A DNA stretch of 64,000 nt from SIG440 sp045646865 (GTDB lineage: Bacteria; Bacillota; Clostridia; Monoglobales; Monoglobaceae), in the NCBI GenBank assembly GCA_045646865.1, contig JAZRLM010000018.1, positions 146,842-210,841 of the forward strand, read 5' to 3'. Position numbers and translations under genes: made by a program. The notes beneath the pieces are model-generated. The model was given only the letters and a program-made list of their open reading frames with translations, was not told the origin of the DNA and made no database searches. Shown piece by piece: positions 31,766 through 40,800 of this stretch. The stretch's first letter is position 1, and the number at the start of each line of letters is the position of its first letter.

Positions 31766-32421
31766 TATTTATTACCCCCTTTAATCTGTTCTTGTGTTTG
31801 TTGTTTTATTTCTTCTTCTTTTTTGGCTGTTCCTTCAATGGTTTCAGCCGAACCTGATTTATGCTTTTCATTGGCAACTTCCAAAGCCGCATTTACGCAA
31901 GAAGTAACAGCCTTTGAAGTGATTGTTGCACTTGAAATTGCAGAAATCTGATTTTCGCCTGCCTGACCTTTAACAACAGTTAAGGGGTTCTTTGCGCCCT
32001 TGAACTGGTCAGCAAATTTCGGTTTAGAGGCATTGGCACCAAGACCTGCAGTTTCGCTTGATTCCAGAATTTCAATTCTGGTTACTTCCAGATTCTTGTC
32101 AATACCGACCATAACCTTGATATCGCCGCCATAGCCTGCATTTGACACCGCTGTCACAACAAAGCCTTCAACTTTGTCGCCGGACATTGCCACATTCACC
32201 TTTTCAACGGTAACACCGTCAACGGAAACTTTCGGCACATCGGTATTTTCAAACTTCTCGCCTGCGGGAAGAACCACACTCAAAGCCTCCTGTTCGGTTT
32301 TGAGTGCATTTGCCTGAATGGTATTAAATGTTACCTTATTGGCAAAAGCAAGGCACAAAGCCGCCACCGCAGTAATAATAAACAGCTTTAAGGATGTAAC
32401 AATTGCATCTTTCCCAAACAT
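31765..32421 (-). CDS. rnfG: Rnf complex subunit RnfG
   Basis: A membrane-anchored flavoprotein carrying covalently bound FMN. The N-terminal helix is FIITAAVAALCLAFANKVTF; the FMN attachment Thr lies in ISAISSATITSKAV. The C-terminal tail after AALEVANEKH is an extended Lys/Glu/Gln-rich segment. I prefer ATG 32421 (TGATG overlap with rnfD) over GTG 32427; AAAGGAGGG lies upstream of both. Confidence 0.95.
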   Translation of the reverse strand: MFGKDAIVTSLKLFIITAVAALCLAFANKVTFNTIQANALKTEQEALSVVLPAGEKFENTDVPKVSVDGVTVEKVNVAMSGDKVEGFVVTAVSNAGYGGDIKVMVGIDKNLEVTRIEILESSETAGLGANASKPKFADQFKGAKNPLTVVKGQAGENQISAISSATITSKAVTSCVNAALEVANEKHKSGSAETIEGTAKKEEEIKQQTQEQIKGGNK

Positions 32422-33407
32422 CAGCACTTGCCCTCCTTTGCAGTCTTTTCCTTAATCTCGCCAAATCTTTTGGGAACAGTAATCTTGTCAATCAGGGGTG
32501 CTGCTACATTCATCAGAAGTATTGAATAGCTTACACCCTCGGGATAGCCGCCGTAAAGTCTGATAACCGCAGTAATCACGCCACAGCCGATACCGAAAAT
32601 AATCTGTCCTGATTTGGTATAAGGTGTTGTAACATAATCAGTTGCCATAAAGAACGCACCAAGCATCAAACCGCCTGAAAGCACGTGCATCAGGGCATCG
32701 CCGGTAAACCAGCCGTTCTTGCCGAATATAAATGTAATAATCGCAGTTGTAAGTATGTAGCTTGCAGGGATTCTTAAATTGATTACCCCTTTTGCAACAA
32801 GGTATGCCGCACCGATTAAAATTGCGACAGTTGAAACCTCGCCGATACAACCGCCCATATTACCCAAAAACATATCCATGTAACTGGGCAGACCCTCGGT
32901 TGCACCCTCTTTGATAAGGCTAAGGGGTGTTGCAGAAGATACTGCATCAGCCGAGAAAGGAGCTGTCCATGTGGTCATTGCCTGTGCCCATGAGGTCAGC
33001 AAAAATGCACGAGCCGCCAAAGCCGGGTTCATAAAATTGTGACCGATACCGCCAAAGAACTGCTTTACAATAATAATCGCAAACACACAGCCGATAACCG
33101 CCATCCAAAGCGGCATTGTAACCGGCAAATTAAGAGCCAGCAAAAGTCCTGTAACCGCCGCACTGAAATCACCGACTGTAGATTGCTTTTTAAGAATTTT
33201 ACACCATACCCACTCACTGAGGACAGCCGCAATCACACAGATTGAGCAAAGCGCCAGTGCACGGATACCAAAAATGATTGTTCCTGCAATCACAGCAGGG
33301 ATAAGAGCAATAATAACATCAAGCATAACCTTTGATGTTGAATTTGCTCCCCTTACATGAGGAGATTCTGTAACAATAAGTTTTTCGTTTATATTTGTCA
33401 ATGTCAT
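32421..33407 (-). CDS. rnfD: Rnf complex subunit RnfD
   Basis: A 328-residue membrane subunit with covalent FMN, starting MTLTNINEKLIVTESPHVRG. It has the flavin attachment motif SSATPLSLIKEG, NPALAARAFLLTSWAQAMTTW and a C-terminal IFGIGCGVITAVIRLYGGYPEGVSYSILLMNVAAPLID. ATG 33407 shares one base with the rnfC stop (TAATG), with AGGAGGCG upstream. The frame open to 33521 would run through the 3' end of rnfC and is not used. Confidence 0.96.
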   Translation of the reverse strand: MTLTNINEKLIVTESPHVRGANSTSKVMLDVIIALIPAVIAGTIIFGIRALALCSICVIAAVLSEWVWCKILKKQSTVGDFSAAVTGLLLALNLPVTMPLWMAVIGCVFAIIIVKQFFGGIGHNFMNPALAARAFLLTSWAQAMTTWTAPFSADAVSSATPLSLIKEGATEGLPSYMDMFLGNMGGCIGEVSTVAILIGAAYLVAKGVINLRIPASYILTTAIITFIFGKNGWFTGDALMHVLSGGLMLGAFFMATDYVTTPYTKSGQIIFGIGCGVITAVIRLYGGYPEGVSYSILLMNVAAPLIDKITVPKRFGEIKEKTAKEGKC

Positions 33408-34783
33408 TACTTTTTCGCCTCCTGTGCCGCTTTTGTAACCTTTGCTCTTGCCGTTCTTACCTGCTGCAGCGGATTCTGCTCTGCAGGGCACACATAAGTG
33501 CACGAGCCGCATTGTATACAATCCATAACATTAAGCTTTTGCATAGCCTCAAGGTCGCCCCACTTAACCGCCTCGCTTATTTTATTGGGAAGCAGGTTCA
33601 TAGGGCATCCCTCAACGCACTTACCGCATCTCAGGCAGTTCTGCTTAACCTTTTTGGAAATCATATCCTCGCTGAATGCCAGTATACCCGAAGTTCCCTT
33701 TACAACAGGAATGTCGGTATCGGGAACAGAAATACCCATCATAGGACCGCCCATAATAACCTTTGCCGCAGTCTTCACAAAACCGCCGCATTTTTCGATT
33801 GCAGCCTCAACATTTGTGCCCACACGAATTCTGAAGTTGGCAGGTTTTCCAATACAATCACCGCTGACAGTAACAATACGCCTCATAACGGGTGTACCCA
33901 TTGTAAACGCCCTTGCAATAGCCGCACAGGTATCAATGTTGTCAACAGTACAGCCTACATCAAGAGGCAGCTTTGCGGGGGAAACCATACGTCCTGTAAC
34001 CGCCTTGATAAGATGCTTTTCCGAGCCTTGCGGATACTTGGTTTTAACCTTTACAACGTGAATCTTCACATCGGTTTCCTTTGCAGCCCATTCTGTCATC
34101 ACATCAATCGCATCGGGCTTGTTGGTCTCGATTGCGATATAGCCTTCATTAAGACCCAGAACCTTCATTATAATTTTAAGACCCTCAATAACCTCCTCGG
34201 GGGTTTCAATCATAGCACGGTGGTCTGATGTGAGATAAGGCTCGCACTCTGCACCGTTTACGATAGCATACTCAATCTTTTTATCGGGTGGTGGACTAAG
34301 CTTCACATGGGTCGGGAATGTAGCACCGCCCATACCCACAACGCCTGCCTCACGAATAACCTGAACAATCTCTGCCGCAGACATTGACTTCCAGTCCTTT
34401 GGCTGAACGTCGGGTGAAAGCTCGTCCTGACCGTCATTTTCAATAACGATGGAATTCACCTTGATTCCCGAATGATGCATTCTTGGCTCAATGGCAACAA
34501 CCGTACCCGAAACCGAAGAATGTATATTTGCAGAAACAAATCCGCCTGCCTCAGCAATCTTCTGTCCCATCAGCACTCTGTCACCAATCTGCACGCAAGG
34601 TACAGCAGGCGCACCGATATGCTGCGAAAGGGGAAACACCATCTCATCCGACGGCGGAAGGTCAATAACAGGCTTTTTGCAGGTTGCCTCCTTCATATCA
34701 TCGGGGTGGATACCGCCGCTGAAGGTAAACTCTTTAAACCCCAGCTTCTTTTTTAAACTAACGATTTTTTCTGACATATTCAT
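33407..34783 (-). CDS. rnfC: Rnf complex subunit RnfC
   Basis: RnfC takes electrons to NAD+. The 458-residue soluble subunit has the RnfC N-terminal barrel, the FMN/NADH-binding GVVGMGGATFPTHVKLSPP segment homologous to NuoF, an SLBB domain and two C-terminal [4Fe-4S] motifs, CLRCGKCVEGCP and CIQCGSCTYVCP. It is the first rnf gene, 22 nt after the DnaI-like gene, so the rnf operon may be co-transcribed with replication genes; no separate promoter was seen in that gap. Confidence 0.96.
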   Translation of the reverse strand: MNMSEKIVSLKKKLGFKEFTFSGGIHPDDMKEATCKKPVIDLPPSDEMVFPLSQHIGAPAVPCVQIGDRVLMGQKIAEAGGFVSANIHSSVSGTVVAIEPRMHHSGIKVNSIVIENDGQDELSPDVQPKDWKSMSAAEIVQVIREAGVVGMGGATFPTHVKLSPPPDKKIEYAIVNGAECEPYLTSDHRAMIETPEEVIEGLKIIMKVLGLNEGYIAIETNKPDAIDVMTEWAAKETDVKIHVVKVKTKYPQGSEKHLIKAVTGRMVSPAKLPLDVGCTVDNIDTCAAIARAFTMGTPVMRRIVTVSGDCIGKPANFRIRVGTNVEAAIEKCGGFVKTAAKVIMGGPMMGISVPDTDIPVVKGTSGILAFSEDMISKKVKQNCLRCGKCVEGCPMNLLPNKISEAVKWGDLEAMQKLNVMDCIQCGSCTYVCPAEQNPLQQVRTARAKVTKAAQEAKK

Positions 34784-34805
34784 AACAACTCCTCCTTGCC
34801 TTATG

Positions 34806-35771
34806 TCAAATTCGTTTTTGCTTTTTGATTTTTCTTATATCCTCACCCAAAGTCTGCAAAATCTTATATTCACCCACAAACCTTGAAGTAATTCTCTGAC
34901 TGTACATATCCGAAAGTGTTTCAAAACTTAAATTTGTGGATATAATTGTGCTCTTTCCGGCAGTTATTCTTGCATTTATAATGTCAAAAAGTGCCGCCGT
35001 GGTAAACTGGGTAACAAATTCTGTTCCCAAATCATCTATAATAAGAAGGTCAACATCATAAACATATTTTACAACTGCCGCCTCGTCATCGGCATCCTTG
35101 CCGAACTTTGCAGCCTCAAAAATCTCAAATAATCTGAATGCAGTCTGATAATAAACAGTTTTGCCCCGCTCCAGAGCACGGTTTGCCACGCAGCTTGAAA
35201 CAAAGGTCTTGCCCGTACCTGCATTGCCAAGGAGCAAAAGGTTATCGTGGCTTATATCAAAGCTCTCGGCAAAGGTCATCGCCGTATCACAAACGGTCTG
35301 CATAACCTTTAACACTCTCTGGTCGCTTCCCTGATTGCGGAACAGCGACATATCAAACTTTTCAAAGGTCTGCTCACGCATAAACTCGGTAAGGTTTGAA
35401 TTTTCGCCTATATGCTTGGCAATAAGATTTTTCAGGCATTCGCACCGCTTGCCCTCAACAAAACCCGTATCACGGCACTTATTGCAGGAGTATATATCAT
35501 CGGTAAAGCCTGCCTCAAAGCCGTTAACGCTAAGCAGCTCTGCCTTTTTCTTCTGCAGTTCTTTTATGCTTTCCTTCACATCTTCAAAGCAGTTGCTTTT
35601 ATCAAGAATACAGCTAAGGAGCCGTGTTCCGTTTTTCATCAGTTCTGACTCAACCTCTGCAAACTGCGGAATTTTTTTGCAGACTTCCATATGCCGTCTG
35701 CTCATTTCCGCCTGATTGGCAAGACGAATTTCCTCAAGCTCACGGCTTGCAAGTACATATGCAGATTCCAT
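34806..35771 (-). CDS. DnaI/DnaC-like helicase-loading AAA+ ATPase
   Basis: A 321-residue AAA+ protein that should load the replicative helicase. The N-terminal half is helical with a four-Cys zinc motif (CNKCRDTGFVEGKRCEC); the AAA+ half has Walker A GNAGTGKTF, Walker B VDLLIIDDLGTE and sensor motif STNLSFETL, ending in an Arg-finger type SRFVGEYKIL. In Firmicutes DnaI works with DnaB and DnaD, and a DnaD-like gene is directly upstream. Whether it is DnaI proper or another family member cannot be settled. Confidence 0.9.
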   Translation of the reverse strand: MESAYVLASRELEEIRLANQAEMSRRHMEVCKKIPQFAEVESELMKNGTRLLSCILDKSNCFEDVKESIKELQKKKAELLSVNGFEAGFTDDIYSCNKCRDTGFVEGKRCECLKNLIAKHIGENSNLTEFMREQTFEKFDMSLFRNQGSDQRVLKVMQTVCDTAMTFAESFDISHDNLLLLGNAGTGKTFVSSCVANRALERGKTVYYQTAFRLFEIFEAAKFGKDADDEAAVVKYVYDVDLLIIDDLGTEFVTQFTTAALFDIINARITAGKSTIISTNLSFETLSDMYSQRITSRFVGEYKILQTLGEDIRKIKKQKRI

Positions 35772-35815
35772 ATATAATCATTCCTTCCTAATCCTTAAAG
35801 CGCAAATCTAATCCT

Positions 35816-36805
35816 TTATTCGCCTAGCATATCGCGCAAAATCTCTTCAGCAAAATTCGAATAATCAGGCTTGTTGGTGTCCTCATAATTGTTGAACTTA
35901 CTCTTTTTGCCTGCAGGCTTTGCCTTTGTGGGTGAATTTTTAATCTTAAACATTTCTTCACTTGCCCTGACTTTTTCAACATCCTCAAGACCCTGTTCAT
36001 GCCAGCTCTGCAGAATTTTATTCATATACGCCCAGCTAAGCTTTCCCGTCGCGGCAACCGTACGGTCATATGCCTCGGCAATAAGCTCGGCAGAATAATT
36101 CTTTTCACTAACCCACGCGCTTATATATTTCTTCTCGGTAACCGTCAATGCGCGGTCATAAATTCCAAGAATTCCCCTGACCTTACCCTCGTTTGACATT
36201 CGCAGTTCTATCTGTCTTATGTATTCCTCTGCACTTTCATAGGTGTCAATGCCCTTGTCTGCCCAGTCGATTGCCACGGTTTCAAGATAACGCTTACCTG
36301 TCTTGCCCTGACTTGCCGCAAACCTAAGGAGCATTATCACAACCTCCACAGGAAGTCCAAGCCAGTCAATAAATGAATAAATCAACTCAAAATCCGACGG
36401 ACTGAGAAGCTTGCCCAAAATCGCCTCTGCCTGCTTGAACAGATAGTCAACACTCTCATTAACCGACGCGGTTGCATCAATCTCTGCCGCAGTATATGAG
36501 GGTTTTGTCCTCAGTCTTGCGGCAATGGTCGGTTTGCTCTTTTTCTCTGCAGGCCGGCTTTCACCGTCAAAGGTATAATCCTCGCCCTCGCCCTGCAGAA
36601 CTTCTGCGGTAATCCAGAAATCTATCGCATCAACCACAGCATCACGGCTGATATGAAGTTTTTTTGAAATCTCATCAACACTCAGCACCTTGCCGTTTTT
36701 CCTGAAATTGCTGAGCGCATATATGTATATCTGAAAACATTCAGCCGAGGCAAGTCTGCCCCATTTTTCAACAAAGCTGAATTCCAGTTCAAAACCTTTT
36801 CCCAT
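35816..36805 (-). CDS. DnaD-domain primosome protein
   Basis: The 329-residue protein begins MGKGFELEFSFVEKWGRLAS and has a winged-helix start (SVDEISKKLHISRDAVVDAID) followed by two DnaD-like helical domains, each ending in the family motif (VIMLLRFAASQGKTGKRYLETVAIDWADKGI and ELIAEAYDRTVAATGKLSWAYMNKILQSWHEQGL). DnaD-type proteins bind DNA at origins and restart sites. ATG 36805 has AAAGGAAAAA upstream. It lies between mnmE and the DnaI-like gene. Confidence 0.9.
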   Translation of the reverse strand: MGKGFELEFSFVEKWGRLASAECFQIYIYALSNFRKNGKVLSVDEISKKLHISRDAVVDAIDFWITAEVLQGEGEDYTFDGESRPAEKKSKPTIAARLRTKPSYTAAEIDATASVNESVDYLFKQAEAILGKLLSPSDFELIYSFIDWLGLPVEVVIMLLRFAASQGKTGKRYLETVAIDWADKGIDTYESAEEYIRQIELRMSNEGKVRGILGIYDRALTVTEKKYISAWVSEKNYSAELIAEAYDRTVAATGKLSWAYMNKILQSWHEQGLEDVEKVRASEEMFKIKNSPTKAKPAGKKSKFNNYEDTNKPDYSNFAEEILRDMLGE

Positions 36806-36825
36806 TTTATTTTTTCCTTTATATA

Positions 36826-38220
36826 TTACTTTCCTACACAAAACCGCTCAAAAACGCGGTCGATAATTTCTTCCTGAACGGTCTGCCCCGTAACCTCACC
36901 CAATGCGGCAATAACCTCCTCAAGGTCTACATACAGCATATCGGCGGGCATACCAAGCTTTACACCCTCAATCATACCAAGTGCAATGTTCTTTGCCTTA
37001 ATCAGAGCATTTTTCTGACGGTCGTTTGAAATAAACACATCATCAGCATTTATCTCGCCCTGCAGAAACATTTCCGAAATCTTTTTCTCAAGACTATCAA
37101 TGCCCGCAACCTTACCGTCTTTTGGTGTTGCGGTAAGAACAAGTGATGAAACCTCCGCTCCAAGAGCCTTGGCAAAATCTTCCTTGCCCATTGCTGCACC
37201 CTTGTCCGTCTTATTTAATATTACTATTACGTTTTTGTCCTTCATATACTGAAAAATTTCCAAATCCTCGTCAGCAAGTTCTTGCGAGCTGTCCACAACA
37301 AACAAACAAAGGTCTGCATTTTCAATATTTTCACGTGCTTTCTCTATACCAATCTTCTCAACCGAATTATCACTTTCACGGATTCCTGCGGTATCAATCA
37401 GTTTAAGTGCCACACCGCTCAGATTAACATATTCCTCGATTGTGTCACGGGTTGTACCTGGGATATCGGTAACAATGGCTCTTTCACAACGACTGAGAGC
37501 ATTAAGAAGTGACGATTTACCTACATTGGGGCGCCCTGCAATAACGGTGGTAATACCCTCACGCATAATCTTTCCCCGTGAAAAACCGCCAAGCATCTCG
37601 TCAATATCCGATGCTATGTCGCAAATTTTCGCTTCAAGCTCGTCAGCAGGCATTTCGTCAATTTCTTCGGGATAGTCGGCTATTGCGGAAATATTTGCCG
37701 CAAACTCAACCGCCTTTTCACGGATTTTATTCACCTTTTCAGACAGCTTGCCCGAAAGCGCCTTTGCCGCATTTGACTGTCCCAATGCAGAATTTGAATG
37801 TATCAGGTCAACGACAGCCTCCGCACGAATAAGGTCCATCTTGCCGTTCATAACAGCACGTCGGGTAAATTCCCCTGCCTCCGCCTGTCTTACACCTGCC
37901 CTGAACAGTTCCTCCATAACCGACTCTGCCGCCATATAACCGCCATGGCAGTTTATCTCAACCACAGTTTCGCCTGTGTAAGACTTTGCGCCACGCATCA
38001 CAACAACTAAAGCCTCGTCAAGGATAGCGCCGTCACTTTGCCGCTTTATATCCGCAAGGGTCAGCTTGTGGCTTTCAAGCCGTGCAAGGCTTTTTCCGCT
38101 TTTAGGAAAGGCAATCTTGTCCGTCAGCTCCTCGGCAGTCTCGCCGCTTATTCTTATAATAGCAATGCCACCCACACCCATAGGTGTGGCAATCGCGGCA
38201 ATAGTGTCAAAAGCTTTCAT
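36826..38220 (-). CDS. mnmE: tRNA modification GTPase MnmE
   Basis: MnmE with MnmG makes the cmnm5 modification on U34 of certain tRNAs. The 464-residue protein has the folate-binding N-terminal domain, the G domain (GRPNVGKSSLLNAL, DIPGTTRDTIEEYV, DTAGIRES, NKTDKG) and the C-terminal CVGK motif. It normally lies near jag and mnmG beside dnaA; here it follows dnaA on the same strand. A 13-bp hairpin fills the 41-nt gap to dnaA. Its partner mnmG is not in the window. Confidence 0.97.
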   Translation of the reverse strand: MKAFDTIAAIATPMGVGGIAIIRISGETAEELTDKIAFPKSGKSLARLESHKLTLADIKRQSDGAILDEALVVVMRGAKSYTGETVVEINCHGGYMAAESVMEELFRAGVRQAEAGEFTRRAVMNGKMDLIRAEAVVDLIHSNSALGQSNAAKALSGKLSEKVNKIREKAVEFAANISAIADYPEEIDEMPADELEAKICDIASDIDEMLGGFSRGKIMREGITTVIAGRPNVGKSSLLNALSRCERAIVTDIPGTTRDTIEEYVNLSGVALKLIDTAGIRESDNSVEKIGIEKARENIENADLCLFVVDSSQELADEDLEIFQYMKDKNVIVILNKTDKGAAMGKEDFAKALGAEVSSLVLTATPKDGKVAGIDSLEKKISEMFLQGEINADDVFISNDRQKNALIKAKNIALGMIEGVKLGMPADMLYVDLEEVIAALGEVTGQTVQEEIIDRVFERFCVGK

Positions 38221-38233
38221 AATCTACTCCATT

Positions 38234-38264
38234 TAGCTGTTTTGTCTGACCGACAAAACAGCTA
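38234..38264. promoter_or_regulatory. Hairpin between dnaA stop and mnmE start
   Basis: TAGCTGTTTTGTC (38234-38246), TGACC, GACAAAACAGCTA (38252-38264) is a 13-bp perfect inverted repeat starting at the dnaA stop. The minus strand has no T run after it, so it is not a usual terminator; it sits just ahead of the mnmE ribosome binding site GGAG and may affect processing or translation. Confidence 0.7.
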
Positions 38265-39587
38265 CCCTTTTTTAATATTGGAAATTATCTCTTTTACTGT
38301 TCTTTCAATCTCTGCATCCGAACCCATATCACTTGCAATCTTTCTTACATTGTGAAGAACGGTTGTGTGGTCACGGCCGCCAAAGGCTTCGCCGATTTTG
38401 GGGAATGAAGGGTCGTCAAGAATTTCACGGCAAATGTACATAGCAATCTGTCTGGGAAGTGCAATATCCGCACTACGCTTCTTTGAAACAAGTGAACCCT
38501 TTGCAAGATTGAAATACTTTTCGGTTTCTTCAATAATAAGTTTGGTGGTAATTGTACGTCTTGGCTGAACGGACAGAATGTCACGCAGCGCCTCGGTTGC
38601 AAGCTCCATTGAAATCTCGTTGGTACGCTTGATACCTGCATAAACCAGAATTCTCTTTACCGCACCTTCAAGGTCACGGACGTTTGACTTGATGCTGTCT
38701 GCAATGAATTCAACAATCTCGTCATCAACAGTCAGGAATTCACTCTGAATTTTATTTTTCAGAATAGCCATTCTTGTTTCAAAATCAGGAGGCTGAACGT
38801 CTGCAAGCAAGCCACTGTTGAAACGCGTAACCAGTCTTTCTTCAAGCTGTGGGATTTCTGACGGAAGTCTATCAGATGTCATAACAACCAGCTTGTCCTT
38901 TTCATAAAGAGCATTGAATGTGTGGAAGAATTCTTCCTGAGCACGTTCCTTTCCTGCAAAGAACTGAACGTCGTCAATAAGGAGCAAATCAACGTGTCTG
39001 TATTTGTTTCTGAAATCCTGATTGTTCTTTTTCTGAATTGCGTTAATCAGCTCATATGTAAACTTTTCGCTTGTGGTATAAAGAACCCTTTTCTTGGGGT
39101 AATTCTCAATAAAATAGTTACCAATGGCCTGCAAAAGATGTGTCTTGCCAAGGCCGCTGCCGCCATACAGGAACAAGGGGTTAGAATGTTTTGCCGCATC
39201 CTTCGGACGTTCAGCAAGGGCAAGTGACGCAACATATGCAAGGTCGTTGTTGTTACCTACGACAAATGACGAAAAGGTGTATTTTCCGTTCAGAGTGTTT
39301 TCCACCATGATAGAATCCACCTGTTCCTTTTCCTTGCTTTTCTCATCAACAACCACATCTATATCAAACTTATGGGAAGTAACAGCCTCTAAGCTGCTTT
39401 CGATAAGCGAGATATATTTGGTCATTATCATATTCTTGTTTACAGCAAAGGGAACCTTTAATGTAATCTTTGTTTCGTCAATATCCACAGCTTTGATTGG
39501 CTTTATCCACGAATCAAAGGAAACAGCCGAAACCTCATCAGCAAGCTCCGCCTGAACCTTTTCCCATATACGCTTTAATTCTTCCAC
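38262..39587 (-). CDS. dnaA: Chromosomal replication initiator DnaA
   Basis: DnaA binds DnaA boxes and melts the origin. The 441-residue protein has the N-terminal helicase-interaction domain, AAA+ domain (GGSGLGKTHLLQAIGNY, VDLLLIDDVQFFAGKERAQEEFFHTFNAL) and the C-terminal DNA-binding signature GGRDHTTVLHNVRKI. The start is GTG 39587 with AAAAGGGGTAG upstream. It has a promoter at 39698-39726. Unlike the standard order it is followed by mnmE, not by dnaN. Confidence 0.97.
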   Translation of the reverse strand: MEELKRIWEKVQAELADEVSAVSFDSWIKPIKAVDIDETKITLKVPFAVNKNMIMTKYISLIESSLEAVTSHKFDIDVVVDEKSKEKEQVDSIMVENTLNGKYTFSSFVVGNNNDLAYVASLALAERPKDAAKHSNPLFLYGGSGLGKTHLLQAIGNYFIENYPKKRVLYTTSEKFTYELINAIQKKNNQDFRNKYRHVDLLLIDDVQFFAGKERAQEEFFHTFNALYEKDKLVVMTSDRLPSEIPQLEERLVTRFNSGLLADVQPPDFETRMAILKNKIQSEFLTVDDEIVEFIADSIKSNVRDLEGAVKRILVYAGIKRTNEISMELATEALRDILSVQPRRTITTKLIIEETEKYFNLAKGSLVSKKRSADIALPRQIAMYICREILDDPSFPKIGEAFGGRDHTTVLHNVRKIASDMGSDAEIERTVKEIISNIKKG

Positions 39588-39697
39588 AATACTACCCCTT
39601 TTCAGTTAAAACTACAGATTTATTTTCACGGCAAATGTAATTGCCGATGATTTCTCTTCCTTACAATTAATATAAAGGCAAATTTCACGTACTTATC

Positions 39698-39726
39698 ATA
39701 ATAACAGATTTTTCAACCTTTTTCAA
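39698..39726 (-). promoter_or_regulatory. dnaA promoter
   Basis: On the minus strand TTGAAA (39721-39726), a 17-bp spacer and TATTAT (39698-39703) match sigma-A, leaving a leader of about 100 nt to the dnaA GTG. Confidence 0.6.
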
Positions 39727-39871
39727 TAGCCAAAAACCCAATTTGTCCGTCTATTTTTTAACAAACTACTTCAAACCACAAAATATAGATTGCAGAGTTT
39801 TATCTCCTCCCAACATCTTCGGTTTTTTGCCCACGAAAAAAAAATTTAATATTTTTTAGTTGCATAAAGGG

Positions 39872-39900
39872 TTGACAAGAGAGCAATCTTGTGCTACAAT
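39872..39900 (+). promoter_or_regulatory. rpmH operon promoter
   Basis: TTGACA (39872-39877), 17 bp and TACAAT (39895-39900) give a near-consensus promoter about 60 bp before rpmH. Confidence 0.85.
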
Positions 39901-39965
39901 AAGAAGGCTGTTTTACAGATAATTATTAAATTTCAAATAAACGATATGATATTGGAGGGATACAA

Positions 39966-40100
39966 ATGCTTAGAACATTCCAGCCTAAGAAGAGACACAG
40001 AGCTAAGGAACATGGTTTCAGAAAAAGAATGTCCACCAGCAACGGTCGCAAAGTTTTAGCAAGAAGAAGACTTAAAGGCAGAAAGAAATTGTCAGCCTAA
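39966..40100 (+). CDS. rpmH: Ribosomal protein L34
   Basis: The 44-residue basic protein (MLRTFQPKKRHRAKEHGFRK onward, ending GRKKLSA) is bL34, a component of the large subunit. TTGGAGGG lies upstream with good spacing. It is too short for many ORF finders. It is followed by rnpA in the invariant order. Confidence 0.96.
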   Translation: MLRTFQPKKRHRAKEHGFRKRMSTSNGRKVLARRRLKGRKKLSA

Positions 40101-40188
40101 AGACGCCTTTGTGCGTCTTTTTGACTATTACGGGCAAATTTGACCGTATATGTCACATTTTGCGTTAAATCACAACGGGAGATAGCCT

Positions 40189-40542
40189 ATGCGGAAGTCA
40201 ATTGGCGGGGCGGTGAGCCTTGTTCTCAATACACAGTTCAAAAAGCTATACAGCAAGGGCAGCTCATATGTTTCGCCCTCGGTTGTTGTTTACGCAAAAC
40301 GCAACGGTCTTGCCCACAACCGTTTGGGTATTACCGTAAGCAAAAAAATCGGCAAGGCGGTTATAAGAAACCGCGCAAAACGCCGCTTGCGCGAAGTTTA
40401 TCGCATAAACTCCGCAAACATTCTGCAGGGCTATGATTTTGTTCTGGTGGCACGAGGCCGCACGGCAGAGTGCCCATACGAAAAGCTTTTTGCAGATTTT
40501 GTACAGGCAGCAAAAAATCTTGGAGTATTTAAAGATGAATAA
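40189..40542 (+). CDS. rnpA: Ribonuclease P protein component
   Basis: RnpA binds RNase P RNA and helps 5' processing of tRNA precursors. The 117-residue protein contains the RNR motif as AVIRNRAKRRLREVYR and the HNRLGITVSKKIGKA block. It overlaps yidD by 8 nt. The start has GGGAG at suitable spacing. Confidence 0.96.
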   Translation: MRKSIGGAVSLVLNTQFKKLYSKGSSYVSPSVVVYAKRNGLAHNRLGITVSKKIGKAVIRNRAKRRLREVYRINSANILQGYDFVLVARGRTAECPYEKLFADFVQAAKNLGVFKDE

Positions 40543-40753
40543 ACTGATGTCAAAATTTTTGATTAAACTTATCAATCTTTACCGTCGTTTTATTTCGCCT
40601 CTTACTCCCCCAACCTGCCGTTTTTATCCTACGTGTTCGGAATATGCAATTCTTGCCATCCGCAAATACGGAGCATTCAGAGGTTCCCTTAAAGCGGTAT
40701 GGCGTATTCTTCGGTGTAACCCCTTTTCAAAAGGCGGAATTGATATGCCCTGA
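40535..40753 (+). CDS. yidD: Membrane protein insertion efficiency factor YidD
   Basis: A 72-residue membrane-associated protein with family blocks LINLYRRFISPLTPPTCRFYPTCSEYAI and WRILRCNPFSKGGIDMP. It aids YidC-dependent insertion. The start ATG 40535 overlaps the end of rnpA; the longer open frame upstream is read from rnpA sequence. Confidence 0.95.
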   Translation: MNKLMSKFLIKLINLYRRFISPLTPPTCRFYPTCSEYAILAIRKYGAFRGSLKAVWRILRCNPFSKGGIDMP

Positions 40754-40800
40754 TACATTTCCGACACATATTATTTACTTTATATCGGAGGATATTTACC

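Larger units (their letters stand above)
39588..39965. other. Divergent dnaA-rpmH intergenic region
   Basis: This 378-nt gap contains promoters for both genes and AT-rich stretches (around 39835-39865). It is the usual place of oriC in Firmicutes, but no TTATNCACA DnaA box or its reverse complement was found in it. No ORF with a ribosome binding site was found, other than the rpmH signal. Confidence 0.6.

Noticed and set aside
33395..34228. Plus-strand ORF of 277 codons
   Set aside because: It is antisense to rnfC, a certain gene with two Fe-S motifs.
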